Positions 17,744 through 26,495 of a stretch of DNA of 32,550 bases are shown here, one piece after another. Below the pieces are notes generated by a model. It was not told the origin of the DNA. It searched no databases and was given only the letters and a program-made list of their open reading frames with translations. The position numbers and the translations under genes were made by a program. Origin of the DNA: Candidatus Omnitrophota bacterium. Lineage in GTDB: Bacteria; Omnitrophota; Gorgyraeia; Duberdicusellales; 4484-171. The stretch is from the NCBI GenBank assembly GCA_023134705.1, contig JAGLUN010000005.1, positions 1 to 32,550 of the forward strand, read 5' to 3'. Positions within the stretch are counted from its first letter, which is position 1; the number at the start of each line of letters is the position of its first letter.

Positions 17744-18946
17744 TCACTCTTCCATCTGGCGTTCTAATTTTTTGCGTTGAGAGACTAATCGTTTTTGTTT
17801 TTTGAACAACTTAGTTATTCTTTTATCCAATCCGGCAGAGTCATCTGCACCGGCTTGTTCGATTTTTTTCTTCTCCCTATACCAGCCGCCTAATCTCTGC
17901 TCTTCCTGCCTTGACCGGGCAAAGCTTTTTTCAGAAATTATGGTGGGCGAAACAAAAATTAACAACTCGGTTTTATCTTTAACCTTCCTTGTGCTCTTAA
18001 ATAAAGATCCCAGGATAGGAAGATCCCCTAATAAAGGAATCTTTGTTTCTTCTTTAATCCTTTTATCTTTAATTAAACCTCCGATAATAAGCGTCTGGCC
18101 GTTACCTACGACAATTTTTGTGGAAGCAGTTCTTTTATCAATAATCGGCACGGCATATTCTATCGGCTCAGCAAGCCCGCTCTCATAGACTTCAAGGGTA
18201 AAATCCGAAACATGCTCGCTTATTTCCGGCTCTAAAACCATAGTAATTTTATTATCTTCGTTTATTGTCGGGGTAACATTCAAAATTATACCTATCTCCT
18301 CAAAATTAACATTCCAGGTAACAGAAACAATCCCCTCATTATTCTCCACCGAAGGCTCAGCCCAGGGAACATCCTGAACAATCTTTATATTAGCGGGATA
18401 ATTGTTCACGGTAGCTATACGGGGAGCCGAAAGGATATTTGTATCTAAGGAATTGGCTAAAACCTGGAGTACCACGTTAATGTTATCGTCAAATATAGCT
18501 AAGCTAAAAGGGTCTTCACTGCTAGTTGAGGTAGTAGGCGGCCAATAGGTATCTTTGTAACTGATAGCCTGGCTCAAAACTCCCGGCGCACCGGGATAAG
18601 CAGAACCTCCTTTGAACTGGCCAAGGTCAAACCCGCCGTTTTCGGTAAAAGCCTCCCACCTTATCCCCAGAGCATGCTCTCCCTGTAATTTCACCTCTAC
18701 AACTCTTGCTTCAATAAGGACCTGCTGAGGGTAAACATCTACCATCTCCAAATACTTCTCAATCGTTCTTATATTGGAAGGGTAATCAATAACAAGAATC
18801 GAATTCTGCTCACTGCCAAAAAGCACTTTCCCTTCGCTTGAAATAAGAGAACTTAAATCAGAAATGCCTTCAGAGTAAACCGGGGATATAAATAATATTA
18901 GTACCCCTAAAAAAAATAACAATATTTTTTTTGCGTTTTTATCCAT
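17744..18946 (-). CDS. Secretin C-terminal part (GspD/PilQ beta-barrel domain) with its own signal peptide
   Basis: VYPQQVLIEARVVEV, VPIIDKRTASTKIVVGNGQTLIIGGLIKDK, IPLLGDLPILGSLFKSTRKVKDKTELLIFVSPTII secretin motifs; N-terminal KKILLFFLGVLILFISPVYSE. ORF track start is GTG 18955; ATG 18946 has SD AGGAGGGG. Confidence 0.92.
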   Translation of the reverse strand: MDKNAKKILLFFLGVLILFISPVYSEGISDLSSLISSEGKVLFGSEQNSILVIDYPSNIRTIEKYLEMVDVYPQQVLIEARVVEVKLQGEHALGIRWEAFTENGGFDLGQFKGGSAYPGAPGVLSQAISYKDTYWPPTTSTSSEDPFSLAIFDDNINVVLQVLANSLDTNILSAPRIATVNNYPANIKIVQDVPWAEPSVENNEGIVSVTWNVNFEEIGIILNVTPTINEDNKITMVLEPEISEHVSDFTLEVYESGLAEPIEYAVPIIDKRTASTKIVVGNGQTLIIGGLIKDKRIKEETKIPLLGDLPILGSLFKSTRKVKDKTELLIFVSPTIISEKSFARSRQEEQRLGGWYREKKKIEQAGADDSAGLDKRITKLFKKQKRLVSQRKKLERQMEE

Positions 18947-18960
18947 AAATACCACCCCTC

Positions 18961-19779
18961 CTATTGAGACGTATCTTCTTCTCCTAAAGTCCCTACTACT
19001 TCTTTCGCGTTTATATATTTGAGTTTAAAAATTCTACTGCTCATACCTTTATCCGCCATTTCCAAATATTCGCGGACCTTATCCACGTTTTCCGGATGGT
19101 CAATAACCATAATTGAATTATGCTGTTTACCCAACAAAACTTTACCTACAGGCGACAAAAGGCTGTTAATTTTTACGACTAAAGCCTTCCCTGTTGTGCC
19201 GGCTGAGGTTTCCTCGTCCTCTTTGGAAGAAACAGACTTTCCTGCCTGGCCGATACTCTCATCAATAATTGTTTTAGCTTCAATATGCTTAAGAATAAAT
19301 ACTTTAGTAATCAGATACGGTTTCACTATAATCACATTCCCATCCTTCTCAAAAATCAAACCATGCATATCGGAAATCTTTTTTATAGCCTCATCCAGAG
19401 AAATATTTGTCAGACTGGCAGTAATCTCACCTTTGACGTCTTTATCGATCAAAATATTAAGGTCATAGTCATGGGCGATTATCCGGAAGAAATCAGCTAA
19501 GGCGACTCCTCTTAATTCAATAGAATACAACGGCTTTTCCGTTTCCAATCGTTTAATCTCTAAAAGAGGCAAAGTTTCGGTAATCTCCTTTTTAGCCTCT
19601 TCTTCTTTCTTTTTCTCTTCTCTTAAAATATCTTTAACCCGGCCTCTAATAACCTCCTCCTGATTTTCATCTTCGGTTTCTTCTATCACCGTGCGTTTTG
19701 CCTTTTTTTCCTTAGAAAAAGCCGCGCCGGATAGATTCAACAATAATCCTGTAACTATTAATAACCTTAGAAGATTCAT
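18961..19779 (-). CDS. Secretin N-terminal domains (STN/N0 and N1) as a separate protein
   Basis: Signal peptide MNLLRLLIVTGLLLNLSGAAFS; IELRGVALADFFRIIAHDYDLNILIDKDVKGEITASLTNISLDEAIKKI (STN/N0); GKVLLGKQHNSIMVIDHPENVDKVREYLEMAD (N1-type). Confidence 0.88.
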   Translation of the reverse strand: MNLLRLLIVTGLLLNLSGAAFSKEKKAKRTVIEETEDENQEEVIRGRVKDILREEKKKEEEAKKEITETLPLLEIKRLETEKPLYSIELRGVALADFFRIIAHDYDLNILIDKDVKGEITASLTNISLDEAIKKISDMHGLIFEKDGNVIIVKPYLITKVFILKHIEAKTIIDESIGQAGKSVSSKEDEETSAGTTGKALVVKINSLLSPVGKVLLGKQHNSIMVIDHPENVDKVREYLEMADKGMSSRIFKLKYINAKEVVGTLGEEDTSQ

Positions 19780-21734
19780 GTTTTTTCTCCTAATTGAGAT
19801 AAAATTTCCTTAACAAACAAATTAAAACTTTCTTCATTCAAATTATCGGTCCGGATTACGGCTACCGAATTCCGGACTAAATTCACAACAATTTTTTCTT
19901 TACCTTCCCCGCTAAAAAAACTCAGATTTTCACTCTCTTCGGATACCGATTCAAACCCGTCCTTTTCCAACCAGGTTCTATAGGCCCCAAAAAATTCCCG
20001 GGCATCATCTTTTGTATCCCACGCGGTTAAAAGAAAAAATACATTTTCACTGTCAATATTCTCATAGATAATTAAACTATCGCTGCCCCAGCCGGAAGAA
20101 GCCTTTTGGGAAATATCTCTTTCCAGAAGCACATCAAGAGATAAAAAAAGCAAATATTCCCCGATAGAGGTAGAATAAATATTTTTCCACCCCGTGGGCG
20201 AAGAAAACATCAAAATGTTTTTTTTGCCGTTATTCGCGGTTTCTTTTTTTGAAATTTGTTTTCGTAAAAAATATTTTTTTGGATGCATAATCTCTTCCAT
20301 GGAAATAGGAAAATCCTCATAAAACATATCCAGCTGATCCCACTCATACCTTTTCAAACAAGCCTGGATGAATCTCCCTCCGTATCCGTATATATTATAA
20401 AATATTTTATTGCCGGAATAAGAATCCCCTCCGAATCTTTTTTTGACTAAAGAAAAGACATCTTCCCATTCCCGGAAACTTTCATTGTCTTTACGCAAGA
20501 GATACTCGAAACTGACGGCAAAAGCTTCTCCTTCAATAAGAGATTTTAAAGCGAATTTTAAATCAAGATCGTCCCCGGCATATTTCAAAAATCTTTCCAG
20601 GCCGATCCTTTCATCCTGAAAGGCATGAACTATCTCATGAACGCAGATTACCTCGGCCAGAGGAGGCTCTAACCAATCCCCCAGGAAAATTGCCTTTCTT
20701 TCAGGTTCGTAGATGCCGGATACTAAACGAAGCTGAGAATTAGCGAGCATCGCACTATAATCGGCCTCTCCGGGAATCAGCCGCAGCCATTTTAAAATCT
20801 TCTCATCTCTTTTTATCTCCCCGGGAGAGTACTCAGATTTGATCCCTTCAATAATCATATCCCCGATATCTCTTCTTTTTACGAATTCCACCTTTACACT
20901 TTCTAAATCACAATCTTTCCAGCCTCTTATCCGGGCAACTTCGGTGAATAAATCGTTTATTTTATTTACTAAAGCATCTTTTTCCTTCTTAACTTCTTCC
21001 GAAATAACCGCGGGCGGATCAAATTCTAATTGAGCGTTATAATTATGGTAATCAACCATCTGCAGTAAACTCATATATCCCAGCTTCCCTTCTAAGCGTG
21101 AAGCTAACGGCAGAAAAGTTTTTTTATCGGCCCAAATTTTAACGGTTATATCTGATACTAACTCCCAGCCTCCAAATGTCTCTTCTTTAATTTTATATTT
21201 AATAACAAAACAATCAGTCCCTCTTTTGTCCTCTTCCCCCAGAAACTCCATGGTGGAGAAATCTACACTTTCTTCATTAAGATAGAACAGGCTTTTTAAA
21301 AAAGATTCCTGCAGCATCTTCCTGGTCTTTTTCTCTTCTATATCCTGAGTCTCTTTTTTCCATTCTCCATTCTGAGATTCCCAGGTAAAAGGTATTCCCC
21401 GGATAGTATAAGACTGAACCCAGGACGAAGTAGAAAACTTATCGTTAGGGATAAGTGACGAACTACTAACTCTTCCTTCCACTTTAGAGTCATCCATGTT
21501 CTTAATAAGATTTTTAAACTTAAATTTCGTATGCTTTGCCGGGCTCTGGAACCAGCTCTCTATGGTTACTTCTACTGATTCGCTGTTATAAAACGCTGAA
21601 ACGATTTTCTGCAGAATCCGATAAGGAGAAATCTTTCCTTCATAGTATATACCATTACTTGAGGAACAGGTCCTTCCGATTATTGTCAGGACTAAAAACA
21701 TACTCAGAAATAATATTATTTTATTCTTTTTCAT
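19776..21734 (-). CDS. Exported protein with LolA-like N-terminal region and HExxH metallopeptidase-like motif
   Basis: Hydrophobic N-terminus; ILQKIVSAFYNSESVEVTIESWFQSP...VKIWADKKTFLPLASRLEG resembles LolA/RseB-type folds; VICVHEIVHAFQDE followed by SLIEGEAFAVSFEYL (possible third ligand Glu). Confidence 0.6.
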   Translation of the reverse strand: MKKNKIILFLSMFLVLTIIGRTCSSSNGIYYEGKISPYRILQKIVSAFYNSESVEVTIESWFQSPAKHTKFKFKNLIKNMDDSKVEGRVSSSSLIPNDKFSTSSWVQSYTIRGIPFTWESQNGEWKKETQDIEEKKTRKMLQESFLKSLFYLNEESVDFSTMEFLGEEDKRGTDCFVIKYKIKEETFGGWELVSDITVKIWADKKTFLPLASRLEGKLGYMSLLQMVDYHNYNAQLEFDPPAVISEEVKKEKDALVNKINDLFTEVARIRGWKDCDLESVKVEFVKRRDIGDMIIEGIKSEYSPGEIKRDEKILKWLRLIPGEADYSAMLANSQLRLVSGIYEPERKAIFLGDWLEPPLAEVICVHEIVHAFQDERIGLERFLKYAGDDLDLKFALKSLIEGEAFAVSFEYLLRKDNESFREWEDVFSLVKKRFGGDSYSGNKIFYNIYGYGGRFIQACLKRYEWDQLDMFYEDFPISMEEIMHPKKYFLRKQISKKETANNGKKNILMFSSPTGWKNIYSTSIGEYLLFLSLDVLLERDISQKASSGWGSDSLIIYENIDSENVFFLLTAWDTKDDAREFFGAYRTWLEKDGFESVSEESENLSFFSGEGKEKIVVNLVRNSVAVIRTDNLNEESFNLFVKEILSQLGEKT

Positions 21735-22191
21735 CTACGATTTTTTCTGTTCTAATAATGTATTCTTTGCCCCGGTAATCCCGCAATATTACTTCTTCCG
21801 GGTTTATCTTTACCACTCTCTTGTTATCAATTATATCCTTTTCTTTTATGAGGCGGCCGTTAATTATAGCCCTGGCATTATCTTCTCCATGGAAAACAGC
21901 GGACAATTTTAAATAATAAATCCTCTCTCTTTTATTCTTTTCAAAATATTCCGCTTCTTCCAGGGTAAGAAAAGGATTAGCCTTAAAAGATTCTTTAGAA
22001 AAAAGAGGCTTCTTAACCAGCCGCGTGCTTTTACTTTTTTTAACCGGGGCAGTAGAAGTTTGCTTCGGCGGCCGTATAACTTCTATTTCCGGCCTGCCGC
22101 ACCCTCCTAAAAACTCCATGCCTAAAAGGCTGATTAACATACTTATTTTAATCCCGGGCAAAAAATATTTTTTTTCTGCTAAATACCGCAT
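21721..22191 (-). CDS. PilP/GspB/GspC-like lipoprotein of the pilus/secretion complex
   Basis: LLGMEFLGGC lipobox-like segment; C-terminal LSAVFHGEDNARAIINGRLIKEKDIIDNKRVVKINPEEVILRDYRGKEYIIR resembles the HR domain of GspC/PilP/GspB proteins. Confidence 0.65.
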   Translation of the reverse strand: MRYLAEKKYFLPGIKISMLISLLGMEFLGGCGRPEIEVIRPPKQTSTAPVKKSKSTRLVKKPLFSKESFKANPFLTLEEAEYFEKNKRERIYYLKLSAVFHGEDNARAIINGRLIKEKDIIDNKRVVKINPEEVILRDYRGKEYIIRTEKIVDEKE

Positions 22192-22232
22192 AATTCTGTT
22201 TTTAAGGCCGAATTTAATTGAGGATGAGTCTT

Positions 22233-22415
22233 TTACCCCCGGCCCATTATCTTCTTTAACTTTCTAATCTCCTCCTCAGTATATTCCCTCCAATGATTAA
22301 CCGCATTCCTTTTTGCTTTAGGAAACACCTCTTTTCTTTCATATCGAAAAAGAGTTTGTTTGGAAATCCCCAATTTTTCCGCGGCTTCCTGGGCGTTAAA
22401 ATATTTCCTTGCCAT
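22233..22415 (-). CDS. Small MerR/excisionase-like HTH protein
   Basis: FNAQEAAEKLGISKQTLFRYERKEVFPKAKRNAVNHWREYTEEEIRKLKKIM winged-HTH MerR pattern; 60 aa. Confidence 0.75.
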   Translation of the reverse strand: MARKYFNAQEAAEKLGISKQTLFRYERKEVFPKAKRNAVNHWREYTEEEIRKLKKIMGRG

Positions 22416-22705
22416 ACTTAAATATATTTTATCATTCTTGATATGTTTTGATATACCTTGGTATAATTTGACTATATTTATATTAAATTATTTTTCCGGC
22501 AGGAAGTCAAGCTTTTTTTAAGAAAAAACTTCGGCGATTCCCCTATATTGCGGCAAATAAATCAGTACCGCTATATTGTGGGCTATGTGCTGTGGGCTTT
22601 GCGCTTTGCGCTCTGGGCTTTGGGAGGCACAAGAGTATACCCGGTTATCAGGGAATCAGGGACTAGGGGTATCAGGTGATCAGGAGATCAGGGACAAATG
22701 CCAAA

Positions 22706-22785
22706 GAAAAGATTCAGAAATTTGGTAAGCGGGCTGATAAGATATTTTTCTTAACAAACTACTAACTACTAACAACAAACTACTC
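22706..22785. repeat. Dispersed direct repeat, copy 2
   Basis: gcgggctgataagatatttttcttaacaaactactaactactaacaacaaactac. Confidence 0.8.
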
Positions 22786-22802
22786 TAGGGGTAATAGTTC
22801 CC

Positions 22803-23462
22803 CTACTTAGCCCCCGGTTCATGAACTTCTATGGGGTAAGAATATGTATACGTAGTGAAGATAAGAATTACTTCCTGACGGGGCAGAACGCTCACGTCCG
22901 GACTTCTTTTAATTAACACCTGGTTTATATTTACTATCTGCTCTAATTCTAAGGCTTTCTCTATAAAAGAAACCAATTGGGCGTATTCAGATTCGAACAG
23001 CATCTTAAACTGATAAGGCACTATCGTCCTTGAATCAATATTACCTTTTGAAACAGGAAGATCTATGGGAATAAATCCTTTCCAGGAAACTGAACTATCA
23101 GAAGTTTCTTCGCCGGCTTTACCGCCTTCTTTGCCTTCTTCCTGTTGAAGGTCAAAAGTTACGTACTTAAGATCCAATCTTTTGCCCAGAAGAGTTAATT
23201 CCTTCATCGCGTTTAGAATAGCCCCTCTCCTCCTGGGAACCATTCTAAAAAGGGATTCCTCTTCCTCCGTGCCTTTATCCACTTCCTTTTTTAATTCGTT
23301 TAAAATATTTCCCGCGCTTTTGACGCCGGCTAATTCTTCCTGCCTCTCCCGCACTTTTCGCTTAAGAGAAAACATTTTTTTAACCTGAAATAAAAGCCCT
23401 GTAGAAATAAGAACGATAACAATAATTATCACTATTTCAATATTTAAGCCCGCTTTCTTCAT
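22803..23462 (-). CDS. pilO: PilO-like inner-membrane pilus assembly protein
   Basis: Single N-terminal TM, coiled coil, and PYQFKMLFESEYAQLVSFIEKALELEQIVNINQVLIKRSP typical of PilO; overlaps the pilMN stop. Confidence 0.8.
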   Translation of the reverse strand: MKKAGLNIEIVIIIVIVLISTGLLFQVKKMFSLKRKVRERQEELAGVKSAGNILNELKKEVDKGTEEEESLFRMVPRRRGAILNAMKELTLLGKRLDLKYVTFDLQQEEGKEGGKAGEETSDSSVSWKGFIPIDLPVSKGNIDSRTIVPYQFKMLFESEYAQLVSFIEKALELEQIVNINQVLIKRSPDVSVLPRQEVILIFTTYTYSYPIEVHEPGAK

Positions 23463-25258
23463 AGTTTTAAATCCGCGATTACTTTAAAATTCCTCCAGGT
23501 GAATTCGGTAAGTCTCACGATTTCTTCTTCAACGATAGGAAAAACCGGCGCTACCATAGGAGGATTTAATTTTATATTCCCGAAAGGCTTCAGTTTATCT
23601 AAATCTCTTACGAATTCTCCGATTATTTCATAAGCATCCTCATAATTAGCAAATGTGGTACCTTCTATTTCAATCTCATAGTTGAGTTCGGCAAGCGCTG
23701 ATGATCCGGAAGAAGGCTTCGTTTTAGGAGCTGTCCGCTTATTACTTTTTTCATCTAATACCTCATCTTTAGCGCGGATATCCAGAGAGGTAAACATTAT
23801 TTCCTGAGGTCTTACTTTCACTACTTCTTTTAAAATAAACGCGGGATTCATCCTTTGCTTCCGTAAACTTTCTATTTCTAGCTTTCTTGTTTTTAACTCC
23901 TGAATTCGCGAACGCAGTTGTGCCGCTTTTTGGCTAACTGACTTAAGCCTTTCGATTTCAAAATCAAGCCGCGAGATTGAACGCTCCGTACCCGCCGCAG
24001 CTATCCACAAACTCACTGATGTAAAAATGAATACCGCGATTAAAACTAAACCGATTCCGACAAAAATTAATCTTCTTACCCCCTTAGCTTCCGCCTTTTT
24101 AAGTTCTTCAGGGAGAAAATTAACTATTTTATCCGGCTTATGGGATAGATTCAAAGCCAGACTCAAAGCATTGGCGAAAAGCGTACTATCCTTATTAGTT
24201 TCACCCTCAAGCTCTATTCCTACGCCTTCGAAAGGATTAAGCAGTTCAAATTCAGCGTCAACTTTCTCTTTTAAGGAAAAAATCAAATTTTTGATCTGGG
24301 CGCCTCCGCCTAAAAACATCACCTCAGATACCACTCTCCCTTTAGTTAATTCTTTATAAAAAATGAATGTCCTCTTAAGTTCCTGTATTAATCTGTCTAT
24401 AAAAGGCTCCCATAATAATCTTACTTCTAAGGGATCTATCTCATCAGAACTCCCTTCGGCTGATCCCGCTTCGTACTTACGCTTCATTATTTCCTCAGCA
24501 ATTCTGACTCTGTCTTTAATATCAAATTCTATTTCAGGGATACCTTCTTCCTCCAATACTTCCCCGGCTTTCTGATGGCTAATTTCCATACCGGTGGCTA
24601 GAGCCTCTATAATGTTGGCACAACCAAAAGTAATATTTCTGCTAAATACCAAATTACCTTCTCTAAGGATAGAAATATCTATACAACTATGCCCGATATC
24701 AACCAGGGCGACGTCTTTTTTCTCAGCTATTATCTTCTTAAAAACAGGTGTATGATAAATCGCACATAAAGGCGAAATTAAAGAAGGAATGATCCCCAGC
24801 TCGGAAAAGATATTCAACAAGGGAGTAATACATTCTTTCTCCTCTTTTATTACTAAAACTTCATACCGGGAACCTTTTGTTCCAATTGTCTCGCCGAGAA
24901 GAAAATGCTCAAAGACACTATTAGGACCGGGGGAAGGAATCATTTTCCGTCTTGCTTCCATAATGGCAGTTTTACCCAGTACATTTTTATCCATCTTAGG
25001 CAAAATCACAGTCATTACCATCGGAGAATAAAAAGGGATATTTACCGCGAATTTAGCGTTTTTCAACCTGCTTAAAGGAATTCTTTCAGCAATAATTTTT
25101 ATGAAAGTTTTTTTATCTATTTCCTTTTGCTCGGCCAGGGTATCCAAATAAGGAGTAGGAAAACGAAAAGCCTGGATTAAGCTGAGCTTCCCAACATATT
25201 CTATCTCTACTACTTTAGTATGTAGACTCCCAATGTCTATACCGATTATCTCTTTCAT
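23459..25258 (-). CDS. PilM-PilN fusion protein
   Basis: N-terminal actin-like PilM (IIGIDIGSLHTKVVEI; VALVDIGHSCIDISILREG; MFLGGGAQIKNL), then TM RLIFVGIGLVLIAVFIFTSVSLWI and coiled-coil/ferredoxin-like PilN region. ATG at 25258 has SD GGGAGGA; ORF track starts at 25282. Confidence 0.9.
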   Translation of the reverse strand: MKEIIGIDIGSLHTKVVEIEYVGKLSLIQAFRFPTPYLDTLAEQKEIDKKTFIKIIAERIPLSRLKNAKFAVNIPFYSPMVMTVILPKMDKNVLGKTAIMEARRKMIPSPGPNSVFEHFLLGETIGTKGSRYEVLVIKEEKECITPLLNIFSELGIIPSLISPLCAIYHTPVFKKIIAEKKDVALVDIGHSCIDISILREGNLVFSRNITFGCANIIEALATGMEISHQKAGEVLEEEGIPEIEFDIKDRVRIAEEIMKRKYEAGSAEGSSDEIDPLEVRLLWEPFIDRLIQELKRTFIFYKELTKGRVVSEVMFLGGGAQIKNLIFSLKEKVDAEFELLNPFEGVGIELEGETNKDSTLFANALSLALNLSHKPDKIVNFLPEELKKAEAKGVRRLIFVGIGLVLIAVFIFTSVSLWIAAAGTERSISRLDFEIERLKSVSQKAAQLRSRIQELKTRKLEIESLRKQRMNPAFILKEVVKVRPQEIMFTSLDIRAKDEVLDEKSNKRTAPKTKPSSGSSALAELNYEIEIEGTTFANYEDAYEIIGEFVRDLDKLKPFGNIKLNPPMVAPVFPIVEEEIVRLTEFTWRNFKVIADLKL

Positions 25259-25259
25259 C

Positions 25260-26471
25260 TTATCCTCCCGCCAATTCAGCAAGCTGAATCATCGGTAAAA
25301 ATACTGCCAAAGCTATCCCTCCGACAATAATCCCCATAACCACAATCATTAATGGTTCAAACAAAGCGAATATACCTCTTATTACCCGCGGTAGCTCTTT
25401 ATCATAAAAAGCGCTGACTTTCTCCAGATTCTGGGCGATGTTACCCGACTCCTCTCCAACTTTGATCATTTGAATTACTAAAGCGGGAACCTGCCCCGAT
25501 TCTTCCATACTGTCGGCAATCTTTTCCCCGACATTAACAGCATCACGCACTTTCAAACCTATCTGCCGCAAATAATTGTTATCCATTGCCTCCGCTCCCA
25601 TTTCCAAAGCAGATAAAACATTTACACCTGATTTCAGTGCTAACCCCAGGATATAACAAAACCTGGAAATAATAATGTTTTTTAAAAGACCACCGAAAAG
25701 AGGAAATTTTAATTTTAACTTATCAATCTGATATGCCCCTTTAGGAGTAGAGTAAATATATCTATATATACCGACAAGAGCCCCTACCACTATCAGAATG
25801 ATATACCACGAACCTGTGATAACGTCACTTATTCCCATTACAACCCGGGTAGGAAGCGGTAATTCTACTCCGGCAGTCGCGAATAAAGGTTTGAAAATAG
25901 GCACCACCTTTATCATTAACATAACAATTACCATTATCATTACGCAAAAAAGAATAATCGGGTATGTCGCGGCTTCTTTTATCTTCGCTTTTAAATCCGC
26001 GTCCCACTCTAGATAAGAAGAAAGGCTCTCTAAAACAAGAGTAAGCTTTCCCGTAGCCTCTCCCGCGCCTATAATTGAAGTATATAAGCTTGAAAACACG
26101 CGGGGATGCGCGGACAAGGCCTCTTTAAGATAACTACCGCTTTCGGTCCTGGCACAGATATCATCTATTATCTTTTTAGCATTTTCATTATCAATGGTTT
26201 TACTTAAATTCTTTAATCCCCCGACTAAAGGGATCCCGGCTTCAATCAGAGTACCTAAATGCTGGGTAAAAATCAAAACGTCATGAGGCTTCATTCTTAA
26301 ACCTCTCCGGCCTTTATTACCGGATTGTACCCCTTTAGCGATTTTTGAGCTGCTCAGGAAATGTCCTGAGTTCCTTACTTTTTCAGCCAAATCAAGCTCA
26401 TTCTCGGCAAACATTACCCCTTTAACATTCTTACCGGATTGATCTTTGGCTACATAAACATATCTTTGCAT
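25260..26471 (-). CDS. Type IV pilus/T2SS inner-membrane platform protein (PilC/GspF)
   Basis: FTQHLGTLIEAGIPLVGGL, ALSAHPRVFSSLYTSIIGAGEATGKL, MIKVGEESGNIAQNLEKVSAFYDKE; start MQRYVYVAKDQSGKNVKG preferred over ORF-track 26489. Confidence 0.96.
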   Translation of the reverse strand: MQRYVYVAKDQSGKNVKGVMFAENELDLAEKVRNSGHFLSSSKIAKGVQSGNKGRRGLRMKPHDVLIFTQHLGTLIEAGIPLVGGLKNLSKTIDNENAKKIIDDICARTESGSYLKEALSAHPRVFSSLYTSIIGAGEATGKLTLVLESLSSYLEWDADLKAKIKEAATYPIILFCVMIMVIVMLMIKVVPIFKPLFATAGVELPLPTRVVMGISDVITGSWYIILIVVGALVGIYRYIYSTPKGAYQIDKLKLKFPLFGGLLKNIIISRFCYILGLALKSGVNVLSALEMGAEAMDNNYLRQIGLKVRDAVNVGEKIADSMEESGQVPALVIQMIKVGEESGNIAQNLEKVSAFYDKELPRVIRGIFALFEPLMIVVMGIIVGGIALAVFLPMIQLAELAGG

Positions 26472-26495
26472 ACTTCTTTCTCCGGGCAATAATTT

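Noticed and set aside
18940-18965. Secretin break explained as a frameshift/sequencing error
   Set aside because: The downstream ORF has its own SD and a hydrophobic signal peptide inserted in the domain, which a simple indel would not create; still worth read-level verification.
22560-22700. Possible CRISPR-like array in the GGGCT/ATCAGGG repeat stretch
   Set aside because: Units are short, degenerate and lack regular spacers; no cas genes in the window.
22786-22805. TAGGGG...CCCCTA hairpin as a terminator for pilO
   Set aside because: Stem is short, overlaps the stop codon and is not followed by a T tract on the minus strand.
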